Assembly: GCF_002159335.1 (NCBI RefSeq)
Contig: NZ_NFHP01000006.1
Coordinates: 1 to 64,000, forward strand
DNA from: Collinsella sp. An7
GTDB lineage: Bacteria > Actinomycetota > Coriobacteriia > Coriobacteriales > Coriobacteriaceae
Direction: 5' to 3'
DNA length: 64,000 nt
Shown here one piece after another: positions 56,677 to 64,000 of the stretch. The notes under the pieces were generated by a model. That model was not told where the DNA came from, searched no databases, and worked only from the letters and a program-made list of their open reading frames with translations. Within the stretch, counting starts at the first letter, position 1, and each line of letters begins with the position of its first letter. The position numbers and the translations under genes were made by a program.

Positions 56677-57238
56677 TGCTTGGATGTGCAGGCTCTTGCC
56701 GGGAGGGGAGCGATGGCATCTGGTGGAGGCACCGCACAGTCGATTAGCGGGATAGGGTGCATCCAAGTAGGAGGGGTTGGTGCGAGTCGTATCACCTATC
56801 TCGACGGTCGGACAGTGGAAATGAGGTGCATTAACTGCGCCGTATCTCGTTGACCCCTCGCGATGCGGTTCGTACTCCATCCACGGCGCATCAGCGTTTG
56901 CGTGAGGTTTGCCGTCTGTTGGCATGGCGGGTGCAACGGGCCTGTCGACGCCCAGAGTGTGGGAGGCTCGTGTAGGGACCGGTTTTTGTTACCAGACGGA
57001 CATATAAATGGACCCTCAGAGGTAATCTTTTCTGCCAATCAAAAATAAGCATATTTACCTGCAAAAATACTGCATCGTGGCAGGGTTCTTATATAGGGGG
57101 AGGTACATTATTGAGTAGCGACTGTTGAGCACGGGCGACATAGAACGTTCCATGTCTATCGCTATACCGTTGCGATAGCTGTGCGCAAACGAAGCAGAAA
57201 CGTACGCGCATGTTGGGAGAAAAGGATAGGTGTCGCTC

Positions 57239-57673
57239 ATGGTTTTGGGGAAGAGATCGCAGCGGAGTCGCAAGTTTGTCTTGGCGCTCGCCGCCCTGCT
57301 GATTGCCTCGACCGCGTTGTTCGCTGCTCCGGCGTATGCCGCAGCCGAAGATCAGACGGGGGTTCTCCCAATTTATTAGACCAGATCGTCTCGTTCTTTA
57401 CCGGCGAGCCGGCTGAGGACAACGGCGGGATTGAGATTTATTCCGCTGGTGAAAAGAAACGGCGAGGCGACGCTGCCGGTGTTTACCAACACCTACACCG
57501 AGCCTGCCGAGCCGCCGGCGCCCAAGCCGGAGGAGCCTAAGCCCGAGGAGCCCAAGCAGGAGGTTATCCCTGCCACGGGCGACGCCGCGATGCTTGCGGT
57601 GGGCGCTACGGCCGCCCTTGGCGCGGCGCTTGCCGGCGCCGGGTACCTGGCGCGCAAGAAGCGCGGTGAGTAA
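57239..57673 (+). pseudogene. Frameshifted mini LPXTG surface protein
   Basis: The ATG at 57239 starts a clear signal peptide (KRSQRSRKFVLALAALLIAS...APAYA). The frame stops at 57377 (TAG). The middle continues in another frame (SPNLLDQIVSFFTGEPAEDN), and the end returns to the first frame with NTYTEPAEPP, a Pro/Glu/Lys spacer, the sortase motif IPATG, a hydrophobic helix and RKKRGE. One missing base in the G5 tract at 57358-57362 and one extra base near GAAAAGAAACGG (about 57453-57464) would explain both shifts. Repaired, it would encode about 145 residues with almost no ectodomain. Read as a decayed or phase-variable small wall protein. Confidence 0.65.
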
Positions 57674-57674
57674 C

Positions 57675-58010
57675 ATGGCAGGTACGGGCGCATCGCTCGT
57701 GGGTGTCAGCACCCGCATCAACGGGAGGCATGCCTTCACCCACGAGCGTGTGCTCGCGCTCATTGTGCGCGAGACGGAGCTGCGCGAGTCGGTCACCTTC
57801 AGCAAGGCCGACCTCGCGCGACGTCTCGGGTGCTGCGAGCGGACCCTCGACCGGGCCGTTACGTGCTTGCGTCACGACGGGCTGATCGTTTCCGAGGCTG
57901 CCTTCGCGCCGTCGGGCGCGCAGCTCGGCAACGTGTACCGCGCTACGCCGGAAGGCATCGCGCTCGCGCGGACGTTCACGCGCGAGAAGCCCAAGCGCAA
58001 GGCGGAGTAG
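57675..58010 (+). CDS. Small winged-helix DNA-binding protein
   Basis: 111 residues from the ATG at 57675 (MAGTGASLVGVSTRINGRHA). The pattern FSKADLARRLGCCERTLDRAVTCLRHDGLIVSEAAFA is a winged helix-turn-helix (about 43-80), followed by YRATPEGIALARTF and a basic tail. It resembles small MarR/replication-initiator-type regulators. The target is unknown. It starts 2 nt after the LPXTG remnant's stop and ends in a strong terminator, so it may regulate that locus. Confidence 0.7.
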   Translation: MAGTGASLVGVSTRINGRHAFTHERVLALIVRETELRESVTFSKADLARRLGCCERTLDRAVTCLRHDGLIVSEAAFAPSGAQLGNVYRATPEGIALARTFTREKPKRKAE

Positions 58011-58037
58011 CCTTGCAGGAGGGATATGCGGTACGGC

Positions 58038-58073
58038 AAGGGGCCGCTCGGGATTACCCGGGCGGCCCTTTTG
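58038..58073 (+). terminator. Terminator of the winged-helix gene
   Basis: AAGGGGCCGCTCGGG pairs with CCCGGGCGGCCCTT and is followed by TTTGTTGTG. Confidence 0.85.
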
Positions 58074-58330
58074 TTGTGTTGCAGGGGTGGGCGCTGAAAC
58101 GGGTTTGGTCGCGTTTAGTTGCGCCCAAATCACAAATTGGGGTATGCACCAAAGTTGTGCACTCAGTCACAAGCGCTTTACCTGCGCATTTAGGGTTTTG
58201 GTAGGAGCGCACCTCATCGGTTTCAGTTGCCTGTCAGTTATCAAAATATGGGGGTTAACAATTAGCGGTGGACTGTTACAGAGCGTCCGGTGTGGTCCTA
58301 CGCTTGCATCTCATCTGTTCCCGAGTGTTC

Positions 58331-58384
58331 ATAACCTTGGAATATCGCTGTTCTATTCCAAGGTTATTCGAAAACCTTGGAATA
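58331..58384. repeat. Triple CCTTGGAATA operator-like array
   Basis: ATAACCTTGGAATA (58331-58344) and its perfect inverse (58354-58367) form a 14-bp hairpin. A third direct AACCTTGGAATA lies at 58373-58384. The gap 58074-58850 contains this and otherwise no gene I can support. Confidence 0.6.
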
Positions 58385-58850
58385 CAATGCGCTGCATGCC
58401 GGGGACCCGAGGTGCCCTCGGGCGATGCGACGGTCGAGAAGCCGCAGCGCCCGGTGCCGCAGAGGCCAAAGCAGGGCTGAAGATTGTGGCGTGCGGGGCG
58501 CTCGACTGGAGCTAGGACCTTGGGAAATTCTTTCTAGTAGACGGAATCGGTCGAAAAATGGGACGAATGCGTCGGATTCCTTCTGCTGGCGGGGTCGACC
58601 CTGCGCGCCGTCCAGCTGAACGGCCCCGCCGCCCACGCCCCCCGCACCGCCACACCCGCCTGCACCGCCCACCCCGCGTCCCCGCGCGCCTACCGACACG
58701 CTGGCATGAGCGCCCGCACCGCGGGGTAGGCTCACCCATAACGTATGTGTTCGTGCGCGCACGGCGTGCGGACCAGATAACCGGACCGCCGCCCCCTGTG
58801 CGCTCCCACCTTTGGCAATCGCGCCGTGCGCCCAACCGAAGGAGGTTGCC

Positions 58851-60920
58851 ATGGGTGCGCCCGAGACCGCCAAAGTGAGGAACGTCGTCTTGGTTGGCCA
58901 GGGAGGAGTAGGAAAGACCTCCCTGGCAGAAGCGATGCTGCACCTTTCAGGCAAAACCGCCCGCCTGGGCGGCCACGCGGGCACCAAGCCCACGCTCGAC
59001 TACGACTCCGAGGAGGTCAAGCGCGGGGTTTCCATCTCGACCTCCATCGCTCCCATCGACTGGCGTGATCACCGCATCAACGTGCTCGACGCCCCCTGCT
59101 ATCCTGACTTTATCGGCGATGCCTACGCGGCCATGAGCGTCTGCGAGACGGCGCTCTTTGTGGTCGACGCCGCCGACGGCCCGCAACCCACCACCGTCAA
59201 GCTCTGGTACGCCGCCGAGGACTTGCGCCTCGCCCGCGCCGTCTTTATCAACCGTATCGACAAAGAGAACGCCGACTACGACGCCACCATGGCCACGCTC
59301 CGCGAGCGCTTTGGCATGCGCCTGGGCGCTGTGACCCTGCCGTGGGGTACCGGCGACGCGTTTGAGGGCGTCATCGACATCGTGCGCATGAAGGCGCGCC
59401 ACTGCGAGGGCACCAAGCAGGAGGAATTCGACATCCCCGAGGAGTACCGCGCCGCGGCCGACGAGGCCCGCGAGACCCTCTGCGAGCTCGTGGCCGAGGC
59501 CGACGACGACCTCATGGAGAAGTACCTCGAGGGCGAGCCGCTCACCCAAGAAGAGGTCGAGAGCCTGCTCGGCAAGGCCATCGCCCAGCGCCTCTTTGTT
59601 CCGGTCTTTGTGGGCAGCTGCACCAAGGAGCTCGGCGTCCACTCCGTCATGGACGACATCATCACCTACTTCCCCACGCCGACCGACTACGGCGAGATGC
59701 CCCTCATCGACGGTGACACCCTCAAGATCAGCTCGGAGGATGAGCGCCCGGTGGCGTTTGTCTTTAAGACGCTCAACGACCCGGCGCAGGGCCGCATCAG
59801 CTTTATCAAGGTGCTCACGGGCACGCTCACCCCGGGCATCGAGCTCGTCAACGCGCGCACCCGCAAGTCCGAACGCCTGGCGCACCTCTATGTGATGTGC
59901 GGTCGCGAGATGACTGAGGTTGGCAAGGCGGCCGCGGGCGACATTATCGTTACCACCAAGATCTCGGCTGACACGGGCGACACGCTCTCGGTCTCCGGCA
60001 AGGTCGAGGCGGCGGCGTTCCAGTTCCCCAACTCGCAGTACCGCATCGCTATCGAGGCCGAGAACCGCGGCGACGAGGAGAAGCTCTACACCTTTGTGGA
60101 GCGCGCGTGTGACGCCGATCCCACGATGAAGATCGAGCGCGACGAGGAGACCGGTCAGACCATCATCTCGGCGGTGGGCGAGGCCCAGGTGAGCGTGCTG
60201 CTCAACCGCCTAGAGGAGCGGACGAAGGTCAAGGCCAAGAGCGTGCCGATCAAGATCCCGTATCGCGAGACCATCCGCCGCGTGGCGAGCGCGCAGGGTC
60301 GTCACAAGAAGCAGACCGGCGGCGCCGGCCAGTTTGGCGACTGCTACCTGCGCGTTGAGCCGCTGACCGACGGCACCGACTACGAGTTTGTGGACGAGGT
60401 CGTGGGCGGTCACATCCCGCGCGCGCTCATCCCCGCGGTCGACAAGGGCGTGCAGGAGACCATGAAGGGCGGCGTGATCGCGGGCTTCCCGCTCACGGGG
60501 ATCCGCGTGGCCGTGTACGAGGGCTCGTACCACCCGGTCGACTCCAACGAGATGGCCTTCCGTGCCGCCGCGCGCATCGCGCTCACCAAGGCGTGCGCCG
60601 AGGCGGGTCCGGTGGTCTTGGAGCCCATGGAGAACATCACCGTGACCATCCCCGAGAGCTACGCCGGCGCCGTGATGGGCGATGTCTCGGCGAGCCGCGG
60701 CCGCGTGACCGGCATGGACACCAACGAGCACGGCGACACCGTCGTTACGGCTACGGTGCCTTATGCCGAGCTCACCGACTACGCGACGCGCCTGCGCTCG
60801 CTCTCGCGCGGGACGGGCGACTTTACCATGGAGCCCGCCGGCTACGAGCAGGTGCCGCATGACGTGCAGGATCGTCTGGTGAAGGAGTATCAGGAAGCCC
60901 GTGCCGCGGGCAACAAGTAG
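58851..60920 (+). CDS. Elongation factor G-like GTPase paralogue
   Basis: Start ATG at 58851 (MGAPETAKVRNVVLVGQGG) behind GGAGG, 689 residues. It has the full EF-G domain order: G domain, domain II, III, IV (GGAGQFGDCYLRVEP, YEGSYHPVDSNEMAFRAA) and V (GDVSASRGRVTGMD). G1 is GQGGVGKTS. G3 is DAPCYPDF instead of DTPGHVDF, so the catalytic His after Gly is absent. G4 is NRID instead of NKxD. It matches the actinobacterial FusA2-like group of non-canonical EF-Gs, whose role is unclear. The canonical fusA should lie in the str operon elsewhere. It is monocistronic with its own terminator. Confidence 0.88.
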   Translation: MGAPETAKVRNVVLVGQGGVGKTSLAEAMLHLSGKTARLGGHAGTKPTLDYDSEEVKRGVSISTSIAPIDWRDHRINVLDAPCYPDFIGDAYAAMSVCETALFVVDAADGPQPTTVKLWYAAEDLRLARAVFINRIDKENADYDATMATLRERFGMRLGAVTLPWGTGDAFEGVIDIVRMKARHCEGTKQEEFDIPEEYRAAADEARETLCELVAEADDDLMEKYLEGEPLTQEEVESLLGKAIAQRLFVPVFVGSCTKELGVHSVMDDIITYFPTPTDYGEMPLIDGDTLKISSEDERPVAFVFKTLNDPAQGRISFIKVLTGTLTPGIELVNARTRKSERLAHLYVMCGREMTEVGKAAAGDIIVTTKISADTGDTLSVSGKVEAAAFQFPNSQYRIAIEAENRGDEEKLYTFVERACDADPTMKIERDEETGQTIISAVGEAQVSVLLNRLEERTKVKAKSVPIKIPYRETIRRVASAQGRHKKQTGGAGQFGDCYLRVEPLTDGTDYEFVDEVVGGHIPRALIPAVDKGVQETMKGGVIAGFPLTGIRVAVYEGSYHPVDSNEMAFRAAARIALTKACAEAGPVVLEPMENITVTIPESYAGAVMGDVSASRGRVTGMDTNEHGDTVVTATVPYAELTDYATRLRSLSRGTGDFTMEPAGYEQVPHDVQDRLVKEYQEARAAGNK

Positions 60921-60935
60921 GGTTTTATTGGCCTA

Positions 60936-61017
60936 GCCGGGCGGGGTAACCTGCCCGGCAGCTGGTAAACCAAACGCGCCGTTGGGAAGCGACTCGCCCG
61001 GCGGCGCGTTTTGTGTT
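60936..61017 (+). terminator. Two hairpins ending the EF-G-like gene
   Basis: GCCGGGC/GCCCGGC at 60936-60959, then AAACGCGCCG/CGGCGCGTTT (60972-61011) followed by TTGTGTTT. The second hairpin is the likely terminator. Confidence 0.7.
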
Positions 61018-61041
61018 TGCAGGGCAGATGGTTTACGAATT

Positions 61042-61096
61042 ACGAACATATATTCGCATGGTTATGATAGAGTAAGTATATCGAATATATGTTCGT
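61042..61096. promoter_or_regulatory. Paired LexA-like boxes facing each other
   Basis: ACGAACATATATTCG (61042-61056) and its exact inverse (61082-61096) flank 25 nt containing TATGATAG. The boxes resemble Gram-positive SOS boxes (CGAAC-N4-GTTCG) with one change. No gene starts nearby on either strand (61097-61289 shows none). Confidence 0.45.
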
Positions 61097-61289
61097 GCTT
61101 GAAGGGGCTCAGAGAGAAGGGAGAGTGAGAGGCCGGCGGCGGGCGGCGCGGCTGAACGAGCGACCGATACGGCCGGGGTGGACAGCGCGACTGGCGCAGC
61201 AAAGTGGGCGGCCGGGGTGAGCGGCGCGGGCGGCTGCTGCGGGCGGCACCGCTGCTGCGGCAGACGCGACTGATGCGGACTGGGTTCAA

Positions 61290-62129
61290 TCAGCGGTTCA
61301 TGCTGCCGCGTTGGTAGAGCTTGGCGGCAGGCGAGACGCGGGCGACGCTGCGGGCGTGCTTGGCGAGCTGGCTGAGGACCGGTTCAGCGAGCGAGCCGTC
61401 TTTTGCAGCGATGCACTCGAGGTCATCGGGCGAGCCCTCGATGGTGAGGATGCCGGCAGCAATGCGCGCGCGGACCTGCGTGCAGTCCAGGCTGTGCAGG
61501 TAGTCCTCGCACGTGCGGATGACCTCGAGCTTTTGGGGCGTGAGCGGCTCGCCCGTGGCCACGCGGGTAGCCAGGCACGCGCCGGCGGGCATATTCCAGA
61601 TGCCGACGCCCCATGCGCGGAGCATCGCGCGCTCCTCGGCCTTGGTCCAGCCAGTTTCCATAAGGGGGGAGCGCACGCCGAGCTCACGCAGGGCGCGCGC
61701 GCCGGGGCGGTCCGTGGCCGCGGCATCGTCGGCGTTGCTGCCGTCGAGCGCCGTGCGGCACCCGTGTTCGCGCGCGACGTCGAGGATGCGCGAGAAGCCC
61801 TCGCGCTTGCAGCGGTAGCAGCGGTCCGGCTCGTTGGCGGAAACATCGGGGCAGGTGAACGGGTCAAAGTCGATGGTTACCACGGGCAGGCCGAGACTTT
61901 GGGAGAGCGCCGCGGACGAGGTCTGCTCCGGGGTGGCAACAAACGGCGAGTTGAGGTGGACGAGCATAGTCTCGCCAGGGATGACCATGCGGCACACCGT
62001 GGCCAAGAAGGTGCTGTCCACACCGCCGGAGAAGCCGAGCGCCACGGGCGCGAGCTCGCGCAGCAGGTTCTCGAGAGCGGTGAGCTTGGACTCGAGCGTA
62101 TTGGGGGTGCAGGTAGTGGACTCCGGCAC
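61290..62129 (-). CDS. larE: ATP-dependent sacrificial sulfur transferase LarE
   Basis: I choose the GTG at 62129 with GAGGAGG 5 nt upstream, 279 residues; the open frame beyond it is antisense noise. The PP-loop is ALGFSGGVDSTFLA near residue 30. The sulfur-donor Cys region is RCYRCKREGFSRI, and DGSNADDAAATDRPG and NMPAGACLATRVATG are family motifs. LarE adenylates and sulfurates the nickel-pincer precursor used by lactate racemase-type enzymes. No larA, larB or larC is in this window. The gap 62130-62445 to the divergent HAD gene shows no clear signal. Confidence 0.9.
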   Translation of the reverse strand: MPESTTCTPNTLESKLTALENLLRELAPVALGFSGGVDSTFLATVCRMVIPGETMLVHLNSPFVATPEQTSSAALSQSLGLPVVTIDFDPFTCPDVSANEPDRCYRCKREGFSRILDVAREHGCRTALDGSNADDAAATDRPGARALRELGVRSPLMETGWTKAEERAMLRAWGVGIWNMPAGACLATRVATGEPLTPQKLEVIRTCEDYLHSLDCTQVRARIAAGILTIEGSPDDLECIAAKDGSLAEPVLSQLAKHARSVARVSPAAKLYQRGSMNR

Positions 62130-62445
62130 GGTTCCTCCTCGTGGTCGCTGGTGCGCGTTGCGGGCGAGCGCGCCGGCTGGGTGGTTCTTCTGGCACAATA
62201 CCCAAGTAGGGTGGCAGCCAAACGCCGGGCGGTCCCAGCGGTGGCGGTGGGTTGCCGCCGATGGCTTGGCGCGGGCAGGTCGGAGCAGGTTGCGCGCCGC
62301 CGCGGACACCGGGCGGTCCGTTCCGCCCGACGCCTGGCAGGCGGACTCCCGCCGCCCGGCGGCCCGGCAGCCCGGCAACCGCTGCCCGCTTTGCCCCACG
62401 CCCTCGTAACTCGCCCTGTTCGGTACGCGCACGAAAGGATCCGGA

Positions 62446-63159
62446 ATGTCGCACACCATCGACGCGATCATCTTTGACATGGACGGCACGCTTGTCGATA
62501 CGGAGCGGCTCGGCTTTAAGGGCTGGGACCTTGCCGGCGATGAGCTCGACGCGCATATCTCGCGCGAGCTCATGACGAGCTTTGTGGGGCACAACGAGCC
62601 CGCCGTGCTGCAGATGCTCACCGATGCGCTCGGCGATGCCGACCTCGCGCGCCGCCTCTTTGATCTGCACTGGGAGAAGCGCCGCGAGCTGGCAGCCACC
62701 GAGCTCGAGGCCAAGGCGGGCGCCCTCGAGGCGGCGCGCGCACTCAAGGCCGCTGGGTACCGGCTGGCCGTAGCCTCGTCTTCTGGTCGCGAGATAATCG
62801 AGCTCAACCTTTCGCGCGTGGGCCTGCGCGACTACTTTGACGAGATAACCTGCGGCACCGAGACGGAGCACGGCAAGCCCGCGCCCGACATCTATCTGCT
62901 CGCCGCCCGCAAGTTTGGGGTCGACCCGGCTCACTGCGTCGCGGTGGAGGACTCGCCCAACGGCATTCGTTCGGCTGCCGCTGCAGGCATGACGGTCTTT
63001 GCCGTGCCGGATGTGATCGAGCTTGCGCCGGAGCTCACGGCGCTCTGCCATGCGGTGCTGGCCTCTCTTGCCGAGCTGCCTGCTGCGGTGGCGGCGCTCG
63101 ACGCGCCCGCCTGCGCCGCGCCCGCCGCCGACCCGTCCGCCGAAGGTGCAGACGCATAG
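62446..63159 (+). CDS. HAD-superfamily hydrolase, phosphoglucomutase-like
   Basis: 237 residues from the ATG at 62446 behind AAAGGA. Motif I is IIFDMDGTLVDTE, motif II LAVASSSGREI, motif III GKPAPDIYLLAARKFGVDP and motif IV VAVEDSPNGIRSA. The helical cap inserted after motif I is typical of beta-phosphoglucomutase/phosphatase relatives. An Ala/Pro-rich C-terminal tail (about 205-237) is extra. The substrate is probably a small sugar phosphate. It lies 2 nt upstream of the VanZ-RDD gene, so the two are likely co-transcribed. Confidence 0.88.
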   Translation: MSHTIDAIIFDMDGTLVDTERLGFKGWDLAGDELDAHISRELMTSFVGHNEPAVLQMLTDALGDADLARRLFDLHWEKRRELAATELEAKAGALEAARALKAAGYRLAVASSSGREIIELNLSRVGLRDYFDEITCGTETEHGKPAPDIYLLAARKFGVDPAHCVAVEDSPNGIRSAAAAGMTVFAVPDVIELAPELTALCHAVLASLAELPAAVAALDAPACAAPAADPSAEGADA

Positions 63160-63161
63160 CC

Positions 63162-64000
63162 ATGGCGTCCTATCTCAACAACATCGTTGTCGCGGCGCTG
63201 CTCTTTCCCGTGCTCGCCGCGCTGCTCTCGCTGCCCTACGCCATCTACCAGTACCGGCGCTTCGGGAGCATCTCCGTTTGGAAGACCGTGCTCGTCTTCT
63301 CGTTCATCTTCTATCTCATCTGCGCCTACTTTATGGTGATCCTGCCGCTCCCGGCCGACCGCACCGCCGTCTACCCGGGAGCGCTCCACCCGCAGCTCGA
63401 CCTGCTCTATGCCGTCCGCTTGGCGGCGCCTGCGCTCGAGCGGCTCAACCCGCTCTCTGCCGCCTCGTGGTGGGCGTTCCTCAAAAACCCAACGGTCTAT
63501 ACCACGCTCTTTAACGTGCTGCTCACGCTACCGTTTGGCGTTTACCTGCGCTACCTTTTTGGTCGGCCGTGGTGGCAGGCGGTGCTGGCGGGCTTTGGGC
63601 TCTCGCTCTTCTTTGAGGTCTCGCAGATAACCGGCCTGTTTGGGCTCTATCTGCACCCGTACCGGCTCTTCGACGTGGACGACCTCATCACCAACACGGC
63701 AGGCACCCTCCTGGGCAACCTGCTCGCGCTGCCGCTGTGCCGCTTCCTCCCCAGCATGGACGAGGTGGAGGAGCAGGCGATCGAACGCGGCGCCGCGCAC
63801 ACCACGTTCTCGCGCCGGCTGGTGGCGTTTGCGGTCGACATGGCCGTGACGGGTGCGGTGCTCGTGGTGCTGCGGTGGGCGCTGCCGGGCGCCGACCACA
63901 CCGCGGCGGGGCACATCGGCCTGCTGATGGCCGCGACCGGCGTGACATTTATGCTCGTTCCCATCGTGACGCGCGGCCAGACCGTGGGGCACGCGATCGT
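63162..64000 (+). CDS. VanZ-like membrane protein with RDD domain (cut by right edge)
   Basis: The ATG at 63162 opens at least 279 codons running off the window. The VanZ-like part shows MASYLNNIVVAALLFPVLAA, YLICAYFMVILPLPADR, NVLLTLPFGVYLRYLF, GLSLFFEVSQITGL and RLFDVDDLITNTAGTLLG. After residue about 210 an RDD-type segment begins (FSRRLVAFAVDMAVTGAVLVV). VanZ-like proteins occur widely in Gram-positives, and VanZ itself gives low teicoplanin resistance. The function of VanZ-RDD fusions is not established. Confidence 0.85.
   Translation, partial: MASYLNNIVVAALLFPVLAALLSLPYAIYQYRRFGSISVWKTVLVFSFIFYLICAYFMVILPLPADRTAVYPGALHPQLDLLYAVRLAAPALERLNPLSAASWWAFLKNPTVYTTLFNVLLTLPFGVYLRYLFGRPWWQAVLAGFGLSLFFEVSQITGLFGLYLHPYRLFDVDDLITNTAGTLLGNLLALPLCRFLPSMDEVEEQAIERGAAHTTFSRRLVAFAVDMAVTGAVLVVLRWALPGADHTAAGHIGLLMAATGVTFMLVPIVTRGQTVGHAI

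Noticed and set aside
58268-58515. Short plus-strand frames (e.g. tail GPEVPSGDATVEKPQRP)
   Set aside because: No ribosome site or recognisable family, and they overlap the CCTTGGAATA array. A gene remnant is possible but unsupported.

Overview
The window is GC-rich DNA from a high-GC Gram-positive-type bacterium. The gene content and order suggest class Coriobacteriia, most likely Collinsella or a close relative: rpmH-rnpA-yidD-yidC-jag-rsmG-parA-parB on one side of the origin, an unusual GHKL ATPase-dnaA-dnaN-recF-dciA-gyrB-gyrA on the other, LPXTG-type and InlB-repeat surface proteins, a DUF4143 ATPase, and hairpin repeats built on GGGGACGTGTTCC. The genus is an inference from layout and style, not from a database match.

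Layout. 0-3.2 kb: 5' part of a large secreted adhesin (minus strand, runs off the left edge). 3.2-6 kb: a DUF4143 ATPase between two copies of a three-iteron array, with palindromic repeats. 6-11 kb: carA-carB. 11-16 kb: pyridoxal/pyridoxamine kinase, a single-pass membrane protein, an ABC exporter and a Nudix hydrolase. 16-17 kb: gene-poor repeats. 17-20 kb: the capsule phosphoregulatory module cpsC-cpsD-cpsB, preceded by a truncated loaP-like antiterminator joined tail to tail with the end of a 6-phospho-beta-glucosidase gene. 20-26 kb: a DUF4012 envelope protein, a glycosyltransferase, a polytopic membrane protein and a bifunctional-nuclease-domain protein.

26-38.5 kb is the left replichore start: gyrA, gyrB, dciA, recF, dnaN and dnaA, plus a GHKL-ATPase/winged-helix gene in operon with dnaA, all transcribed leftward. 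The origin is best placed in the dnaN-dnaA gap (AT-rich tract plus TTTTCCAC-type DnaA boxes), with a second box pair between the GHKL gene and rpmH. 38.7-44.5 kb is the right replichore start: rpmH, rnpA, yidD, yidC, jag, rsmG, parA, parB and a small membrane protein, transcribed rightward, with three perfect parS sites and several variants. 44.7-55.9 kb: rlmN, ddl, a DinG-type exonuclease-helicase, dnaB (behind a DnaA-box cluster), purA, a DegV protein and purD. 56-58.8 kb: repeat-rich DNA around a frameshifted mini LPXTG protein and a small winged-helix gene. 58.8-64 kb: an EF-G paralogue, larE, a HAD phosphatase and a VanZ-RDD protein cut by the right edge.

The genes form a replication-initiation and segregation hub (DnaA, DnaN, DciA, DnaB, ParAB-parS, gyrase) flanked by envelope genes and housekeeping biosynthesis. 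The most unusual elements are the dnaA-linked GHKL/winged-helix protein, a three-copy structured element with compensatory stem changes (9384, 29169, 33535), a parS-like site at the centre of a terminator palindrome, and the duplicated iteron arrays around the DUF4143 gene. No tRNA, rRNA or CRISPR array was seen.
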